NCBI GenBank assembly: GCA_021831565.1 | Contig: JAKBMM010000004.1 | Coordinates: 1 to 64,000 of the forward strand | DNA length: 64,000 nucleotides | Direction of reading: 5' to 3' | Source: Planctomycetota bacterium | GTDB lineage: Bacteria; Planctomycetota; Phycisphaerae; WQYP01 | Part shown: one piece after another, positions 16,817 through 24,771 of the stretch | Position numbering within the stretch: position 1 is the first letter of the stretch | Layout: each line of letters starts with the position of its first letter | Made by a program: the position numbers and the translations under genes | Notes under the pieces: model-generated | Database searches by the model: none | What the model saw: only the letters and a program-made list of their open reading frames with translations | Told to the model about the DNA's origin: nothing

Positions 16817-17812
16817 ATGGCGGACGCGAAACAAAACCAGCAAGGCCGCACACCACCGCGACTGACGGTCACGGTGATGGGGCCGAAGGTGGGTGCGGCG
16901 CGCCTTGCCGCCGCCGACCTCGCGGAAATCGTTAACCGTACCCAGCAGGCCTTGAAGCGCATCGGCCGCGTCCTCTACGGCGAGGAATCCAAACGGCAGG
17001 GCCGGGACCGGGCTGACATCGAGCAACTTTGCGAACTCTTCCTTGTGGCATGGAAGCCGGGCAGCGCGATTGCTGAACTCGAACTCGGCGCCCCACCTGC
17101 CCAGATGCACATGTTTGGCTACATCGGCGAGCAGACCGTCACGGCGTTCGTGAACGGGATGCCCAGGATGAAGGGTGCCGCCGTTACAGCCGCCCATCTG
17201 CCTTCCGGTTTTGATCGCGGTGTGCTGCAAACCTGCGATGCCCTGGCACGCGTCCTGGAACACGGCATTGACGCCGTCACATTTGAGTCCCAGAGCGACC
17301 AGGCCGGCACGGCGTTCACGCTGGACGCGCCGCTACGGACCCGCGTGCGGGAATTGCTTGGTCAGCCCATTGACGTATCGAGCGCCGTGAAGACCGGGCG
17401 TCTGGAAGAACTAAACGGGCATGGCGGGTTCACAGGCCGGCTGTGGGAAGCCGACGAAACCAAGTGGCTCTGCCACTTCAAGGAAGAACACCTCGAGCAG
17501 TTACCCGAGGCGTGGATGCGCACGGTCCGCATTATTGGCCGGGCCATCGTCGAGGAGGGCAAGGAGCGGATTCTGGAAGTCGAATCCGTGTCCGTGCTCG
17601 ATACCGAGCTCAGGGCCGGAGGCGCGGCGGAGGCGGCGCCGTTCTGGAAATCTCTGTCCCTTGATGAGCTTGCCGAGAAACAGGGGATTGCCGCCGTTTC
17701 CGACTTGGACGAGATCAGCGCCCTCTGGCCCATGGATGACGATCCGGACGAACTCTTGCGGCACATCCTCCGCGAACGCGGGGCGCGGCGCACGCTTGTG
17801 GAGGGAGGGTAG
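16817..17812 (+). CDS. Hypothetical protein, putative large partner of the PIN toxin
   Basis: A 331-residue acidic protein of no family I recognise. It starts MADAKQNQQGRTPPRLTVTV, has a long N-terminal alpha/beta part with VMGPKVGAARLAAADLAEIV, a middle region containing GLTGR-like and ETKWLCHFKEEHLEQLP segments, and an acidic C-terminus (WPMDDDPDELLRHIL). It ends 6 bp before the PIN-domain gene, whose ribosome-binding site (GGAGGGAGG) lies in its last codons, so the two are co-translated. Its position is that of a VapB antitoxin, but VapB is usually 70-100 residues. A separate sensor or effector role is equally possible. Confidence 0.8.
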   Translation: MADAKQNQQGRTPPRLTVTVMGPKVGAARLAAADLAEIVNRTQQALKRIGRVLYGEESKRQGRDRADIEQLCELFLVAWKPGSAIAELELGAPPAQMHMFGYIGEQTVTAFVNGMPRMKGAAVTAAHLPSGFDRGVLQTCDALARVLEHGIDAVTFESQSDQAGTAFTLDAPLRTRVRELLGQPIDVSSAVKTGRLEELNGHGGFTGRLWEADETKWLCHFKEEHLEQLPEAWMRTVRIIGRAIVEEGKERILEVESVSVLDTELRAGGAAEAAPFWKSLSLDELAEKQGIAAVSDLDEISALWPMDDDPDELLRHILRERGARRTLVEGG

Positions 17813-17818
17813 CAGCAC

Positions 17819-18256
17819 ATGAGTGTCGTGCTACTGGATACCAGTGTGACCAGTCTTCTGCACCCCAGGAAGAAGGCCGATGCACTGCGTGCCTGGTATG
17901 ATCCACATATGCGCGGGCGGACCCTGGCGATCAGTTTTCAGACCGTTGCCGAACTGTGGGACTGGGCCGAGAACAACAAATGGGGCGACAAGGCTCGTGA
18001 GGGGCTCGATGCTTTTGTCCGGCGCTTCCTCGTCATCCCCTACGACTACGAACTGGCGAAAACCTGGGCGCGGGTCATGTCCTCCGCCAGGACCAACGGC
18101 CGTCGGCTTGAAGCCGGCGATTGCTGGATCGCCGCAACGGCAGTTCATCGGGGGATTCCCCTGCTCACACATGACCGTCACATGGTCGGACGAACGATCA
18201 GCGGCCTTGACGTTGTCACTTGCCTGGATTCGGAAGGCCGCGGGGACCGCCACTAA
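17819..18256 (+). CDS. VapC-like PIN-domain ribonuclease toxin
   Basis: A 145-residue PIN protein. Metal-binding acids expected of the fold are Asp7 (VVLLDTS), Glu44 (SFQTVAELWDW), Asp119 in AGDCWIAATAV, and Asp138 (LLTHDRHM). This resembles VapC, which cleaves tRNA or rRNA when freed from its antitoxin. The start ATG at 17819 follows GGAGGGAGGG. It sits directly after the 331-residue protein; no small VapB-like gene is present on either side. The spacing argues for one operon with that protein. Confidence 0.88.
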   Translation: MSVVLLDTSVTSLLHPRKKADALRAWYDPHMRGRTLAISFQTVAELWDWAENNKWGDKAREGLDAFVRRFLVIPYDYELAKTWARVMSSARTNGRRLEAGDCWIAATAVHRGIPLLTHDRHMVGRTISGLDVVTCLDSEGRGDRH

Positions 18257-18689
18257 TTTTCACAACCCCGGCACCGTTTGTCCGCCATGGCAGGCCGGCA
18301 CCGGTACCGAAGCCCTGCCCAGCGGATCAGAAGAAAACCGCCACACACCCCCCGAACGCCGCTGCGCCGCGAAAAAATAGAGCAGGTGAACAGGTGAGCA
18401 GTAGAGCACAAGGAAAATGATGCAATAATTTGGCGGTTGCGGCCCCGCCAACGCCCCCCGAACGCGGCTGCGCCGCGAGAAAATAGAGCAGGTGAACAGG
18501 TGAGAGTAGAGCACGCGGTCGTTCTGCGCCCCCATGCCCACCGGCAGGCAGGCGTTGCGCCGCGCGTACCTCATTGGGTCTGGCCAAGGCGCTGGTGGCG
18601 CTTTATCCTGTCGCTGGTCAAGAGAAGCGCCTCGCGGGCGCGATGCCGGTATCGAGGTAACCGGCGGGTAGAATGGAAAATTGGTAACC
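18257..18689. other. Intergenic region with direct repeats
   Basis: About 430 bp with two 62-bp direct repeats (18348-18409 and 18454-18514). No gene, RNA or clear promoter is recognised. The bases 18660-18689 carry the weak ribosome-binding site of the nucleotidyltransferase gene. Confidence 0.6.
18348..18514. repeat. Two direct repeats of about 62 bp, offset by 106 bp
   Basis: Both copies start with a run of six C followed by GAACGC and GCTGCGCCGCG, and end in AATAGAGCAGGTGAACAGG then TGAG and TAGAGCAC. Copy 1 is 18348-18409 and copy 2 is 18454-18514, with only a few differences. Only two copies occur and the spacer is 44 bp, which is not a CRISPR array. They could be duplicated target or insertion-element ends. 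Confidence 0.8.
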
Positions 18690-19031
18690 ATGCCTACGGC
18701 AAGAAAGAAGACGCCCGGCGTTAACGCCCAGATACGCGCCATGGTGCGGCGGATCGTCGATCGCTTCGGCCCGGAGCAGGTGATCCTGTTTGGTTCACAC
18801 GCGCGGGGCCAGGCCGGACCCGACAGCGACGTGGATTTGCTGGTGGTCATGGAGGTGGAAGGGTCCAAACGGCTCCAGCGGCTGCAAATCCGGATGGCGT
18901 TGCATGACTTCCGGGTAGCCAAAGACATTCTTCTGGCAAGCCCGCGGGAATTCGCCTGGCGCAAGGACGCCCTGGGGACAATGGAGCAACCGGCATTTCA
19001 GGAAGGAAAAGTGCTCTATCCCCGCCGATGA
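18690..19031 (+). CDS. MNT-type nucleotidyltransferase (MntA-like antitoxin)
   Basis: A 113-residue minimal nucleotidyltransferase. The GSHARGQAGPDSDVDLLVVM motif (G-S-x10-DxD) is intact; the third acidic position is expected around AKDILLAS. Proteins of this type (MntA) AMPylate a HEPN toxin (HepT) encoded next door, neutralising it. ATG 18690 is chosen over an in-frame TTG at 18681. The stop overlaps the first codon of a HEPN-like remnant at 19028, so the partner seems to be lost. Confidence 0.88.
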   Translation: MPTARKKTPGVNAQIRAMVRRIVDRFGPEQVILFGSHARGQAGPDSDVDLLVVMEVEGSKRLQRLQIRMALHDFRVAKDILLASPREFAWRKDALGTMEQPAFQEGKVLYPRR

Positions 19032-19116
19032 AGCTGGCGCTTCCCAGGCGCGGCTCTGGGTGGAGAAGGCCGAGCACGACCTGACCAGAACATGGTTTCG
19101 TCCTGTATCCGCGTAA
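19028..19116 (+). pseudogene. Truncated HEPN-domain (HepT-like) partner
   Basis: Immediately after the nucleotidyltransferase, the frame beginning at about 19030 reads DEAGASQARLWVEKAEHDLT and then stops at 19116. W-x-E-K-A-E-x-D-L near the N-terminus is typical of HEPN proteins paired with MNT enzymes; the catalytic RxxxxH motif, normally about 80 residues further, is absent. The break occurs where a degenerate repeat resembling the CGCGGAG/CCGCCAAGA family begins (about 19085-19200). Confidence 0.6.
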
Positions 19117-19248
19117 TCCTGGCAATCCGTGGTTAAGTGGTTCCCGAAATATTTCTTGGCGCTCTTGGCCGCTGGGCGGTTCAAAACCATGTCTTGGCGG
19201 CTCCCAATCGGAAGCCCGAGGTTGCAATTCACAACGAGCGGATATATT

Positions 19249-19278
19249 TTACATTTGGCAATATACGCCGCAATGTAA
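19249..19278. promoter_or_regulatory. Candidate MarR operator (inverted repeat)
   Basis: TTACATT (19249-19255) and AATGTAA (19272-19278) form a perfect inverted repeat with 16 bp between them, 19 bp before the marR start codon. Position and symmetry suit autorepression by the dimeric regulator, but the spacing is longer than in many MarR sites. Confidence 0.4.
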
Positions 19279-19296
19279 TTTTTTTATGGAGTGATT

Positions 19297-19791
19297 ATGA
19301 CGGCGTCCCAGGAAGAATCGTTACAAAAAATGGCCGAGTCCATGTTCGCGCTGGCTAAAATGGCGTGGCGCCAGCGCCTGGCCTCGCGCCAGCGGGACGA
19401 AGAGGAACTTTCCGAATCGCAGTTCCTTACCCTGGACTTGTTGATCACGCGCGACAAGCCCCAGACGGTCGGCGATGTGATGCGGGCGATTCACGTGGCG
19501 CCGGCGCAAATGTCGCGCGTCATCCGGTCGTTGGAAAACGACTTCGCCAGCCCGCTGATTCGTTGCGAACTTAACCAGCGGGATAAAAGAAAAATCGATG
19601 TGCATCTGACCGCCGCGGGCCGCAATGCTTACGAGCAATTCCGCGACGCCCGGTTGCGCAGGTCGCGGGAAATTCTCGCCGGACTCTCGGAGCGGGACCG
19701 AATCGACTTTGTGCGCATCTGCGGTCAGATGCGGAAGCTCTATGCCAAGGCGGAGCAAGGGGGGCAAGATGAATCGCCGCCCTCCACGTAA
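19297..19791 (+). CDS. MarR family transcriptional regulator
   Basis: A 164-residue winged-helix protein. The DNA-binding core lies at about residues 50-110: LSESQFLTLDLLI, then TVGDVMRAIHVAPAQMSRVI as helix-turn-helix and a wing in NQRDKRKIDVHLTAAG. The C-terminal helices would form the dimer interface. ATG 19297 has GGAG five bases upstream; a GTG at 19291 has none. No obvious target gene is next to it; the following gene (lipoprotein) starts 203 bp later. The ligand cannot be deduced. Confidence 0.9.
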   Translation: MTASQEESLQKMAESMFALAKMAWRQRLASRQRDEEELSESQFLTLDLLITRDKPQTVGDVMRAIHVAPAQMSRVIRSLENDFASPLIRCELNQRDKRKIDVHLTAAGRNAYEQFRDARLRRSREILAGLSERDRIDFVRICGQMRKLYAKAEQGGQDESPPST

Positions 19792-19835
19792 TAGTGAAGG
19801 GCGATGGGGGGGGATACTCCTGAAAAATCAACCAC

Positions 19836-19853
19836 CTCCGCCAGGCGGCGGTT
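19836..19853 (+). terminator. Weak hairpin after marR
   Basis: CCGCC (19838-19842) pairs with GGCGG (19847-19851) with a 4-base loop, followed by TTTAT. The stem is short and the T tract poor, so it may or may not end marR transcription. Confidence 0.3.
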
Positions 19854-19994
19854 TATGCGCCTGTCCGCCTCCGCCCTGAATTCCGCGGCGGGCCGGCGTC
19901 CGGGCGAAACAATCCGCTAAACGCCCGTTTATTCCCAAAGTTTCCGATAGTGTCGGGATTTCACAAACGTCCGGCATGATTACAATGGCCGACC

Positions 19995-21050
19995 ATGAAA
20001 CATACACACTTCCCGTCATCGAGTCCTTGGACGTTGGGAGCCGTTCTGGTTCTTGTTACCCTGGCGGGATGCGCCGCGCCGACCGCGCCGCCGCTTTGGC
20101 CGACGGGGCTTAACGCCGCCCAACGCCGCCAACTGGCCGCGGCTCCCCTGGTGGTTCGCGCCTGGCCGCATGGGCCGCGGGACGGAGCCATCATTGAGAA
20201 TGATCATTACCATGTTTACACCACCATCGAAAACCCTCTCCAACGCCGGCTGATCATCCGCGTGCTGGATGCCGCGTATGCCCGCTTTCTGAGACTTGTG
20301 CCGGATGCCCGTCCACCGCGACCGCTGCTTGGTTACGTGTTTCGCAATCGCCGGCAATGGGCGCGATTTACCCGGAAAACCACCGGCGGCATGGCTTGTC
20401 TATACCTGCGCATCCGCGCCGGCGGATATGAGCGAACCGGCGTATTCGCCCTCTGGCGCACCACTGTGCCGGAGATGCTTAGCGTCCTGGCGCACGAGGC
20501 GTGGCATCAGTTGAGCTTTACGGCTTTGAAAAACCATCTGCCGGCCTGGCTCGACGAAGGCCTGGCCACGCAAAACGAGGCGATGCGATGGCGCGACGGT
20601 CGGCCGCAATTTACACCCCGGCGCAACCAGCCGCGTTGGCTGGCGTTGCGGTTCGCCATGGCGAACCGCCGTCTGCTGCCGTTGCGGGAACTGGTCGTTA
20701 CCCAGGCCGGCGACGTAATTGTTCAATCATCGACTGATATACAGACATACTATGCCGAGGTCTGGTCGCTCCTGCTGTATCTGGAACACAGCCGCTACCG
20801 GGGCGATCTGCTGGGCCTGCTGGAGGCCGCGCGGCGGGGCAAGCTGGCGGCTTTTCTGGATCATACGGGTCTGACGCCGCGGCAAATCGCCGATGAAAGC
20901 GTACGCTGGAACAGCCTCGCCGGCATCATTCTGCTGCGGGCCTTTTTCTGTGAGCATGTCCACCGGCTGCAGCGCCGTTATCTGGCTTTTATCCGCCGCC
21001 TGACCCGGGTGTGGCCGCCGGCGGCGGGGAACTCTGATCCTATCTATTGA
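19995..21050 (+). CDS. Lipoprotein with DUF1570-like peptidase motif
   Basis: A 351-residue protein with an N-terminal lipobox (LVTLAGCAAP; cysteine about residue 26), so probably membrane-anchored in the cell envelope. A zinc-peptidase-like stretch SVLAHEAWHQLSF (HExxH) near residue 165 is followed by LPAWLDEGLAT. This layout resembles planctomycete DUF1570 and peptidase-MA-like proteins, which are mostly uncharacterised. No operon partner is evident; terC begins 15 bp after its stop, so the two may be co-transcribed. Confidence 0.85.
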   Translation: MKHTHFPSSSPWTLGAVLVLVTLAGCAAPTAPPLWPTGLNAAQRRQLAAAPLVVRAWPHGPRDGAIIENDHYHVYTTIENPLQRRLIIRVLDAAYARFLRLVPDARPPRPLLGYVFRNRRQWARFTRKTTGGMACLYLRIRAGGYERTGVFALWRTTVPEMLSVLAHEAWHQLSFTALKNHLPAWLDEGLATQNEAMRWRDGRPQFTPRRNQPRWLALRFAMANRRLLPLRELVVTQAGDVIVQSSTDIQTYYAEVWSLLLYLEHSRYRGDLLGLLEAARRGKLAAFLDHTGLTPRQIADESVRWNSLAGIILLRAFFCEHVHRLQRRYLAFIRRLTRVWPPAAGNSDPIY

Positions 21051-21065
21051 TATATGCTATAAGAT

Positions 21066-22073
21066 ATGGCCAAGTATACTATTGTTATGAGCCTTGTCCC
21101 CTGGCTGATTCTTGCAGCGGCCATGGCCGCCGTGCTGCTGGCGGACCGGCTGGCGCGGCGGCGCCTGCCGGCAGCGGCGCTGTCGGCGGTCTGGCTTGGC
21201 GCCATCCCGGTGGGCATCGCCCTGGGTTTCGGCGTGTGGCTGCACTTGGCGTACGCGGGTCATTGGTTCGGCCTGGTCGGCGGAAAAATTTCCGCGCTGG
21301 GTCCGCACTCCCGCCGGCCCATGCTGGAATACACCGCCGGTTACCTGCTGGAACTGAGTCTTAGCGCCGACAACATCATGCTGCTGGTGCTGCTGATACG
21401 CAGTTTCAACGTGCCTCTGGCCAGTCAGGGGTTCGTCCTGTTCTGGGCGATTCTGGGGTCAATGATTCTACGCACGGCGTTGATTCTCACGGGTCTGGCG
21501 CTGTTGCTGAAAATTCCCGCGCTGCTCTACGCCATGGGCTTGTTTGTGCTGGCGGCGGGCATCGCCATGTTCTTTGAAACCGACGGAGAAGAACGCCTCG
21601 GCCAATGGCTGATTCGCCTGCTTTCCCGCCGCCTTCCCGTGCAGGACGCTTACGAAGGGCGGCGACTGATCGTCCGCCGTGCCGGCCGCCGTTATGCCAC
21701 GCCGCTGTTGATCGTGCTGGTGTTGCTCGCGGTCATGGATATGGTTTTTGCGCTGGATTCCATTCCGGCGATTTTCGGCATCACGCGCGATCCATTGATC
21801 GTGGTCAGCAGCAACCTTTTCGCCGTGCTGGCCTTGCAGTCGCTTTTTTTTATCCTGGCGCCCCTGGTGGACCGGCTGCGCTACCTGCAAACCGGCCTGG
21901 CGGTTATTCTGCTTTTTATCGCTTTGAAAATTTTGCTGGCCCCATTGGCCCGCCTGGTCGGATATCGCGGTCATCCCCACATCGGCACCGGCGGGGCGCT
22001 GGCTTTCATCAGCGCGGTTCTGGCGGCGGCCATTCTGGCTTCGCTGCTGAACCCGAAACGCGCCAATTCCTAG
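21066..22073 (+). CDS. TerC/Alx family integral membrane protein
   Basis: A 335-residue multi-spanning membrane protein of the TerC family. The family motifs ELSLSADNIMLLVLLI (about residue 97-112) and MVFALDSIPAIFGI (about residue 225-240) are clear and carry the acidic residues thought to bind metal. Relatives such as Alx/MntX export manganese, and others affect tellurite resistance, so metal export is the best guess. ATG 21066 is used; ATG 21090 (SLVPWLIL) is an alternative and neither has a strong ribosome-binding site. The gene converges with and overlaps the next lipoprotein gene by 4 bp. Confidence 0.9.
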   Translation: MAKYTIVMSLVPWLILAAAMAAVLLADRLARRRLPAAALSAVWLGAIPVGIALGFGVWLHLAYAGHWFGLVGGKISALGPHSRRPMLEYTAGYLLELSLSADNIMLLVLLIRSFNVPLASQGFVLFWAILGSMILRTALILTGLALLLKIPALLYAMGLFVLAAGIAMFFETDGEERLGQWLIRLLSRRLPVQDAYEGRRLIVRRAGRRYATPLLIVLVLLAVMDMVFALDSIPAIFGITRDPLIVVSSNLFAVLALQSLFFILAPLVDRLRYLQTGLAVILLFIALKILLAPLARLVGYRGHPHIGTGGALAFISAVLAAAILASLLNPKRANS

Positions 22074-22918
22074 CGCACGTTCATCGGCACGAATACCAGC
22101 ACGGTTTCGCGCGGCGGCACGTGTTGCGGCCGCGAAAGAAACGCCGAGCCGACGGACAGAGGCCGGCCGCGGGGATCGGACGGCGCGATTACCAGAAACC
22201 GCCGGGGAGGGATGGCCACGGAAATCCGCAAGCGGGTGAACACGCGCTGCAGGGGCCGGACGCCTCGCACGATTCCCAGCGCCAAAGGTCCCCGCCGAAA
22301 TGTGACCGTGCCAAGATTGACCGCCGGTTCTATCTGCACAATCGTAGCGGGTATTTTACGGTTCTCGTGCGCCGCCAGAAGAATCACATCATCGCAGTTG
22401 CGATAGGTGCGAACCACCAAACCGCCGGGAAGCGTGTGATACACTAGGATTTCCCGCCGCACGTTGGGCCGGACGACCAGCGCGACGGATCGTACACCGT
22501 TCACCTGGCAATAAATGCGCTGGTTGGTCGAACCGGGCTTGTTGATGAGTTTGACGATCTTTTTCCAGACGGAAAATGTCGCCGTCCCGGCGCGAAGTCC
22601 GTTGGCGCTCAACCAGGCGGTGGTTTTGCCGGAAGCGACATTATGCTCCAGCATGCTCCAGACCTTCTGATTGGCGCTGAAAGTTCCCAGCGGCAGGGTC
22701 AGCCGCAGCACCTGGATTTCCGTCGGTGGTTGAAACGGCTGGGGGGCGGGGCGCGCGGCCGCCGGTCCCGTGGCGGTGGGCGGCGGCAAAGGACGGTCCA
22801 GCGACACGATCAACCGTTTACGCTTTACCGCGCATCCGCCCGGCAGGATAAGGATGGCCGCGAGCAAAGCCGGGAAAAGCCAAGGTACGGCGGCCGTGAA
22901 CCGCCGGATTGTTTTCAT
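22070..22918 (-). CDS. Putative lipoprotein of unknown function
   Basis: A 282-residue protein. The N-terminus FTAAVPWLFPALLAAILIL followed by PGGCAVKR forms a lipoprotein signal with the cysteine near residue 28. A proline-rich linker (PLPPPTATGPAAARPAPQPF) leads into a beta-rich domain with no recognised motif. ATG 22918 is chosen; ATGs at 22927 and 22930 are possible. It lies downstream of the phage-like genes on the same strand but its lipoprotein signal makes it an unlikely phage tail protein. Confidence 0.7.
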   Translation of the reverse strand: MKTIRRFTAAVPWLFPALLAAILILPGGCAVKRKRLIVSLDRPLPPPTATGPAAARPAPQPFQPPTEIQVLRLTLPLGTFSANQKVWSMLEHNVASGKTTAWLSANGLRAGTATFSVWKKIVKLINKPGSTNQRIYCQVNGVRSVALVVRPNVRREILVYHTLPGGLVVRTYRNCDDVILLAAHENRKIPATIVQIEPAVNLGTVTFRRGPLALGIVRGVRPLQRVFTRLRISVAIPPRRFLVIAPSDPRGRPLSVGSAFLSRPQHVPPRETVLVFVPMNVR

Positions 22919-22974
22919 ATCCGGCATCATACAATTCGGCGGGCGAACCAGGAAATGGATACGCCGGGCGCCCG

Positions 22975-23421
22975 TCACGGCGAAAAATCGAAGGGGTTCT
23001 TGCCGTCCGCACCGGAGGCGAGGTGGGCGAGGATTTTTTCCGCCGCGCGCAGCAATTGCCGCAGCAGATGGTCGCGTTGTTTTTGCTCCGCCGGCGGGGC
23101 GCCCGGCCGGTCCGCCGCGTCCTCTCCCGCCACCGTCCACGGATCAACGACGGCGGCGTCCGGGAGTTCGCCCGCCCGGCGGCTTTCCGACACCTGCGTT
23201 TCCCGGCTCCGCCGCTGCAACAGCTCCAGAATCCGCCGCGCCAGTTCCCGGCGATCCCCGGCGGCCAAAGGATCGCCCTGCCGGCGCAGCGCGTCATCAA
23301 TGCGTCCGGCGAACGCCTCCGCGTGCGCTGCCGATTCTTCGGATGCATGCGAATGGTCCGGGACCGGAGCATATCTCGGCCGATGCCGGTAGCCCTCGCG
23401 CTCAGACGGACGGATGTTCAA
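22975..23421 (-). CDS. Hypothetical protein at the end of the phage neck/tail module
   Basis: A 148-residue, charged, helical protein (RRELARRILELLQRRSRETQ; RQLLRAAEKILAHL). It starts with TTG at 23421 preceded by GGAG at 7 bp, 13 bp after the tail-tube-like gene, so it is probably in the same operon. The position is where phages encode a tail assembly chaperone, but no slippery sequence or second overlapping frame is obvious. Assignment rests on context only. Confidence 0.55.
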   Translation of the reverse strand: MNIRPSEREGYRHRPRYAPVPDHSHASEESAAHAEAFAGRIDDALRRQGDPLAAGDRRELARRILELLQRRSRETQVSESRRAGELPDAAVVDPWTVAGEDAADRPGAPPAEQKQRDHLLRQLLRAAEKILAHLASGADGKNPFDFSP

Positions 23422-23434
23422 GCTGTTGCTCCGC

Positions 23435-23821
23435 TTACGAATTCAACCATGTTTTTGTGTATGCTCCGACCGACGCCACCTCGGCGGTGAACACGCTGAC
23501 CCGCCCCACCCGCAAGCGCACGCGAAACCGGGTGATGTTGAAGTTGCCGCTGATGAGGCAACCGGCGGCGGCGGTGAAAACGATCGGTACGGCGGCGTGC
23601 ATGACGGCCAGGCCGGGATCGTCGCCGGTGAGCCAGCCGAGGACGGACCCCCGCAAACGCAGCCCGGTGAGCACGCCGGCGCCGTAACCGGCGTCATCAA
23701 ATGATTCCGAATCCTGCTCACGAAAATCCTCCTCCAACTGGGCGTCATAAATATTGGCGGTGACTCCCGGCGGGAGCGTAACCGCCGCCGTGAGACCGGA
23801 TAATGGTGCGGTATGGGCCAT
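23435..23821 (-). CDS. Phage tail-tube-like structural protein (tentative)
   Basis: A 128-residue protein, MAHTAPLSGLTAAVTLPPGV, with beta-strand-rich alternation and the sequence GCLISGNFNITRFRVRLRVG near its end, similar in size and composition to short tail-tube or tail-associated proteins. ATG 23821 has GGAG at 9 bp. Position after tail-terminator and before a helical protein agrees with siphophage order. Bases 23822-23981 upstream hold no certain gene, though a short frame starting near 23936 could encode about 60 residues overlapping this gene. Confidence 0.6.
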   Translation of the reverse strand: MAHTAPLSGLTAAVTLPPGVTANIYDAQLEEDFREQDSESFDDAGYGAGVLTGLRLRGSVLGWLTGDDPGLAVMHAAVPIVFTAAAGCLISGNFNITRFRVRLRVGRVSVFTAEVASVGAYTKTWLNS

Positions 23822-23981
23822 GGAAATATTCTCCGGAAGGTTTTTTCGCCGGCGCGGTCGCGGCGGCGGGCGGAGCCGCGGGTCCCCTTTCGATTTTCAC
23901 TCCCTCGTACCGCGTGGGGCGCGGGCTTCCACGCAAGATTGCCGGCGCCGGCGGGCAATTACCCAGCTGCGGACAGCCGGG

Positions 23982-24410
23982 CTACACTCCCGCGGCGTTG
24001 AACACGCTGCATATCAACCGGACATCGACACGGTAAACCTCGTTGTTGGCGGAGTCGAAACCCGCCCGAACGGGCCGCGACGCCGCTATCTGCCGGCAAT
24101 CCAGAAGCGTCCCGGCGGACAGCGCGAAACTCGCCGCGTCCAGGAGAACCGTCAACCGGTCCGCCAGCGTCAGCGCCGTCGCGAGACTTTCGGCAATGAC
24201 GGAGATATCGACTGCGGCATGGGTGATGCGATCCCCGGCAAAATCATGTTCGCTTTTCTCCGCGCCCGCGGCGAAGCGTAACGTGATAAAAGGCATCCGG
24301 GCGTTTTCCGGCGCTTCGCCCAGATACATTGACGGCGCGGTTCCGGCGATTTGCGCCAAGGCGGTGTCGGAACCGACGCGGGTCAGCAAGGCTTCCAGCA
24401 GCGCCTGCAT
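23982..24410 (-). CDS. Phage tail-completion/terminator protein (DUF3168-like)
   Basis: A 142-residue protein starting MQALLEALLTRVGSDTALAQ, with the sequence MPFITLRFAAGAEKSEHDF and a C-terminal segment VYRVDVRLICSV. The N-terminal L-x2-L-x2-D...L pattern followed by P-x-I is typical of DUF3168 / gp17 tail-terminator proteins, which cap the tail tube. It starts 13 bp after the head-tail adaptor. Confidence 0.72.
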   Translation of the reverse strand: MQALLEALLTRVGSDTALAQIAGTAPSMYLGEAPENARMPFITLRFAAGAEKSEHDFAGDRITHAAVDISVIAESLATALTLADRLTVLLDAASFALSAGTLLDCRQIAASRPVRAGFDSANNEVYRVDVRLICSVFNAAGV

Positions 24411-24423
24411 GTGGCACCCCCGT

Positions 24424-24771
24424 TCAACTGTTCACCACGGGATCCTGCGGCGCGAGCCTTGCTGCGTAAATCGCCCAGCTCTGGTCGCGGTCGCCCAAAT
24501 TGCTCACGAACTGCACGTGGTAATAAGCGTTTCCATCGAACAGACGATCGCCGAACTGTGCCCCGATTTCCTCACTGAGCATCAGCACATGTGTAACCGC
24601 CAGGCCGCGGCGATCCAGTTCGTCCAGGCGCCGGGCGCGGTAAGTCAAAATAGCCGCCGGAACATCCATGGCGATGGTTTGCCATTGGCGGATCACTTCG
24701 CCATTCGGACCGGCGCCGGCAATGGCCCGCTGGAGGCTGATTTGCCGGCGGCATAACAACGGCAGGCTCAT
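24424..24771 (-). CDS. Phage head-tail adaptor/closure protein (gp16-like)
   Basis: A 115-residue beta-rich protein beginning MSLPLLCRRQISLQRAIAGA, with the WQTIAMDVPAAIL segment usual in head-closure proteins of the SPP1 gp16/HK97 gp10 class. The ATG overlaps the connector stop (ATGA), indicating co-translation with it. Together with the neighbours it forms the neck of a siphophage-like particle. Confidence 0.72.
   Translation of the reverse strand: MSLPLLCRRQISLQRAIAGAGPNGEVIRQWQTIAMDVPAAILTYRARRLDELDRRGLAVTHVLMLSEEIGAQFGDRLFDGNAYYHVQFVSNLGDRDQSWAIYAARLAPQDPVVNS

Noticed and set aside
18348..18514. Possible CRISPR array
   Set aside because: Only two repeats of 62 bp with a 44-bp spacer and no cas genes anywhere in the window.
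21050..21066. yybP-ykoY manganese riboswitch upstream of terC
   Set aside because: Only 15 bases separate terC from the preceding gene, far too little for the riboswitch.
22770..23687. Plus-strand frame of 305 codons across the phage-like genes
   Set aside because: Proline/arginine-rich shadow; the minus-strand frames have ribosome-binding sites and consistent phage order.
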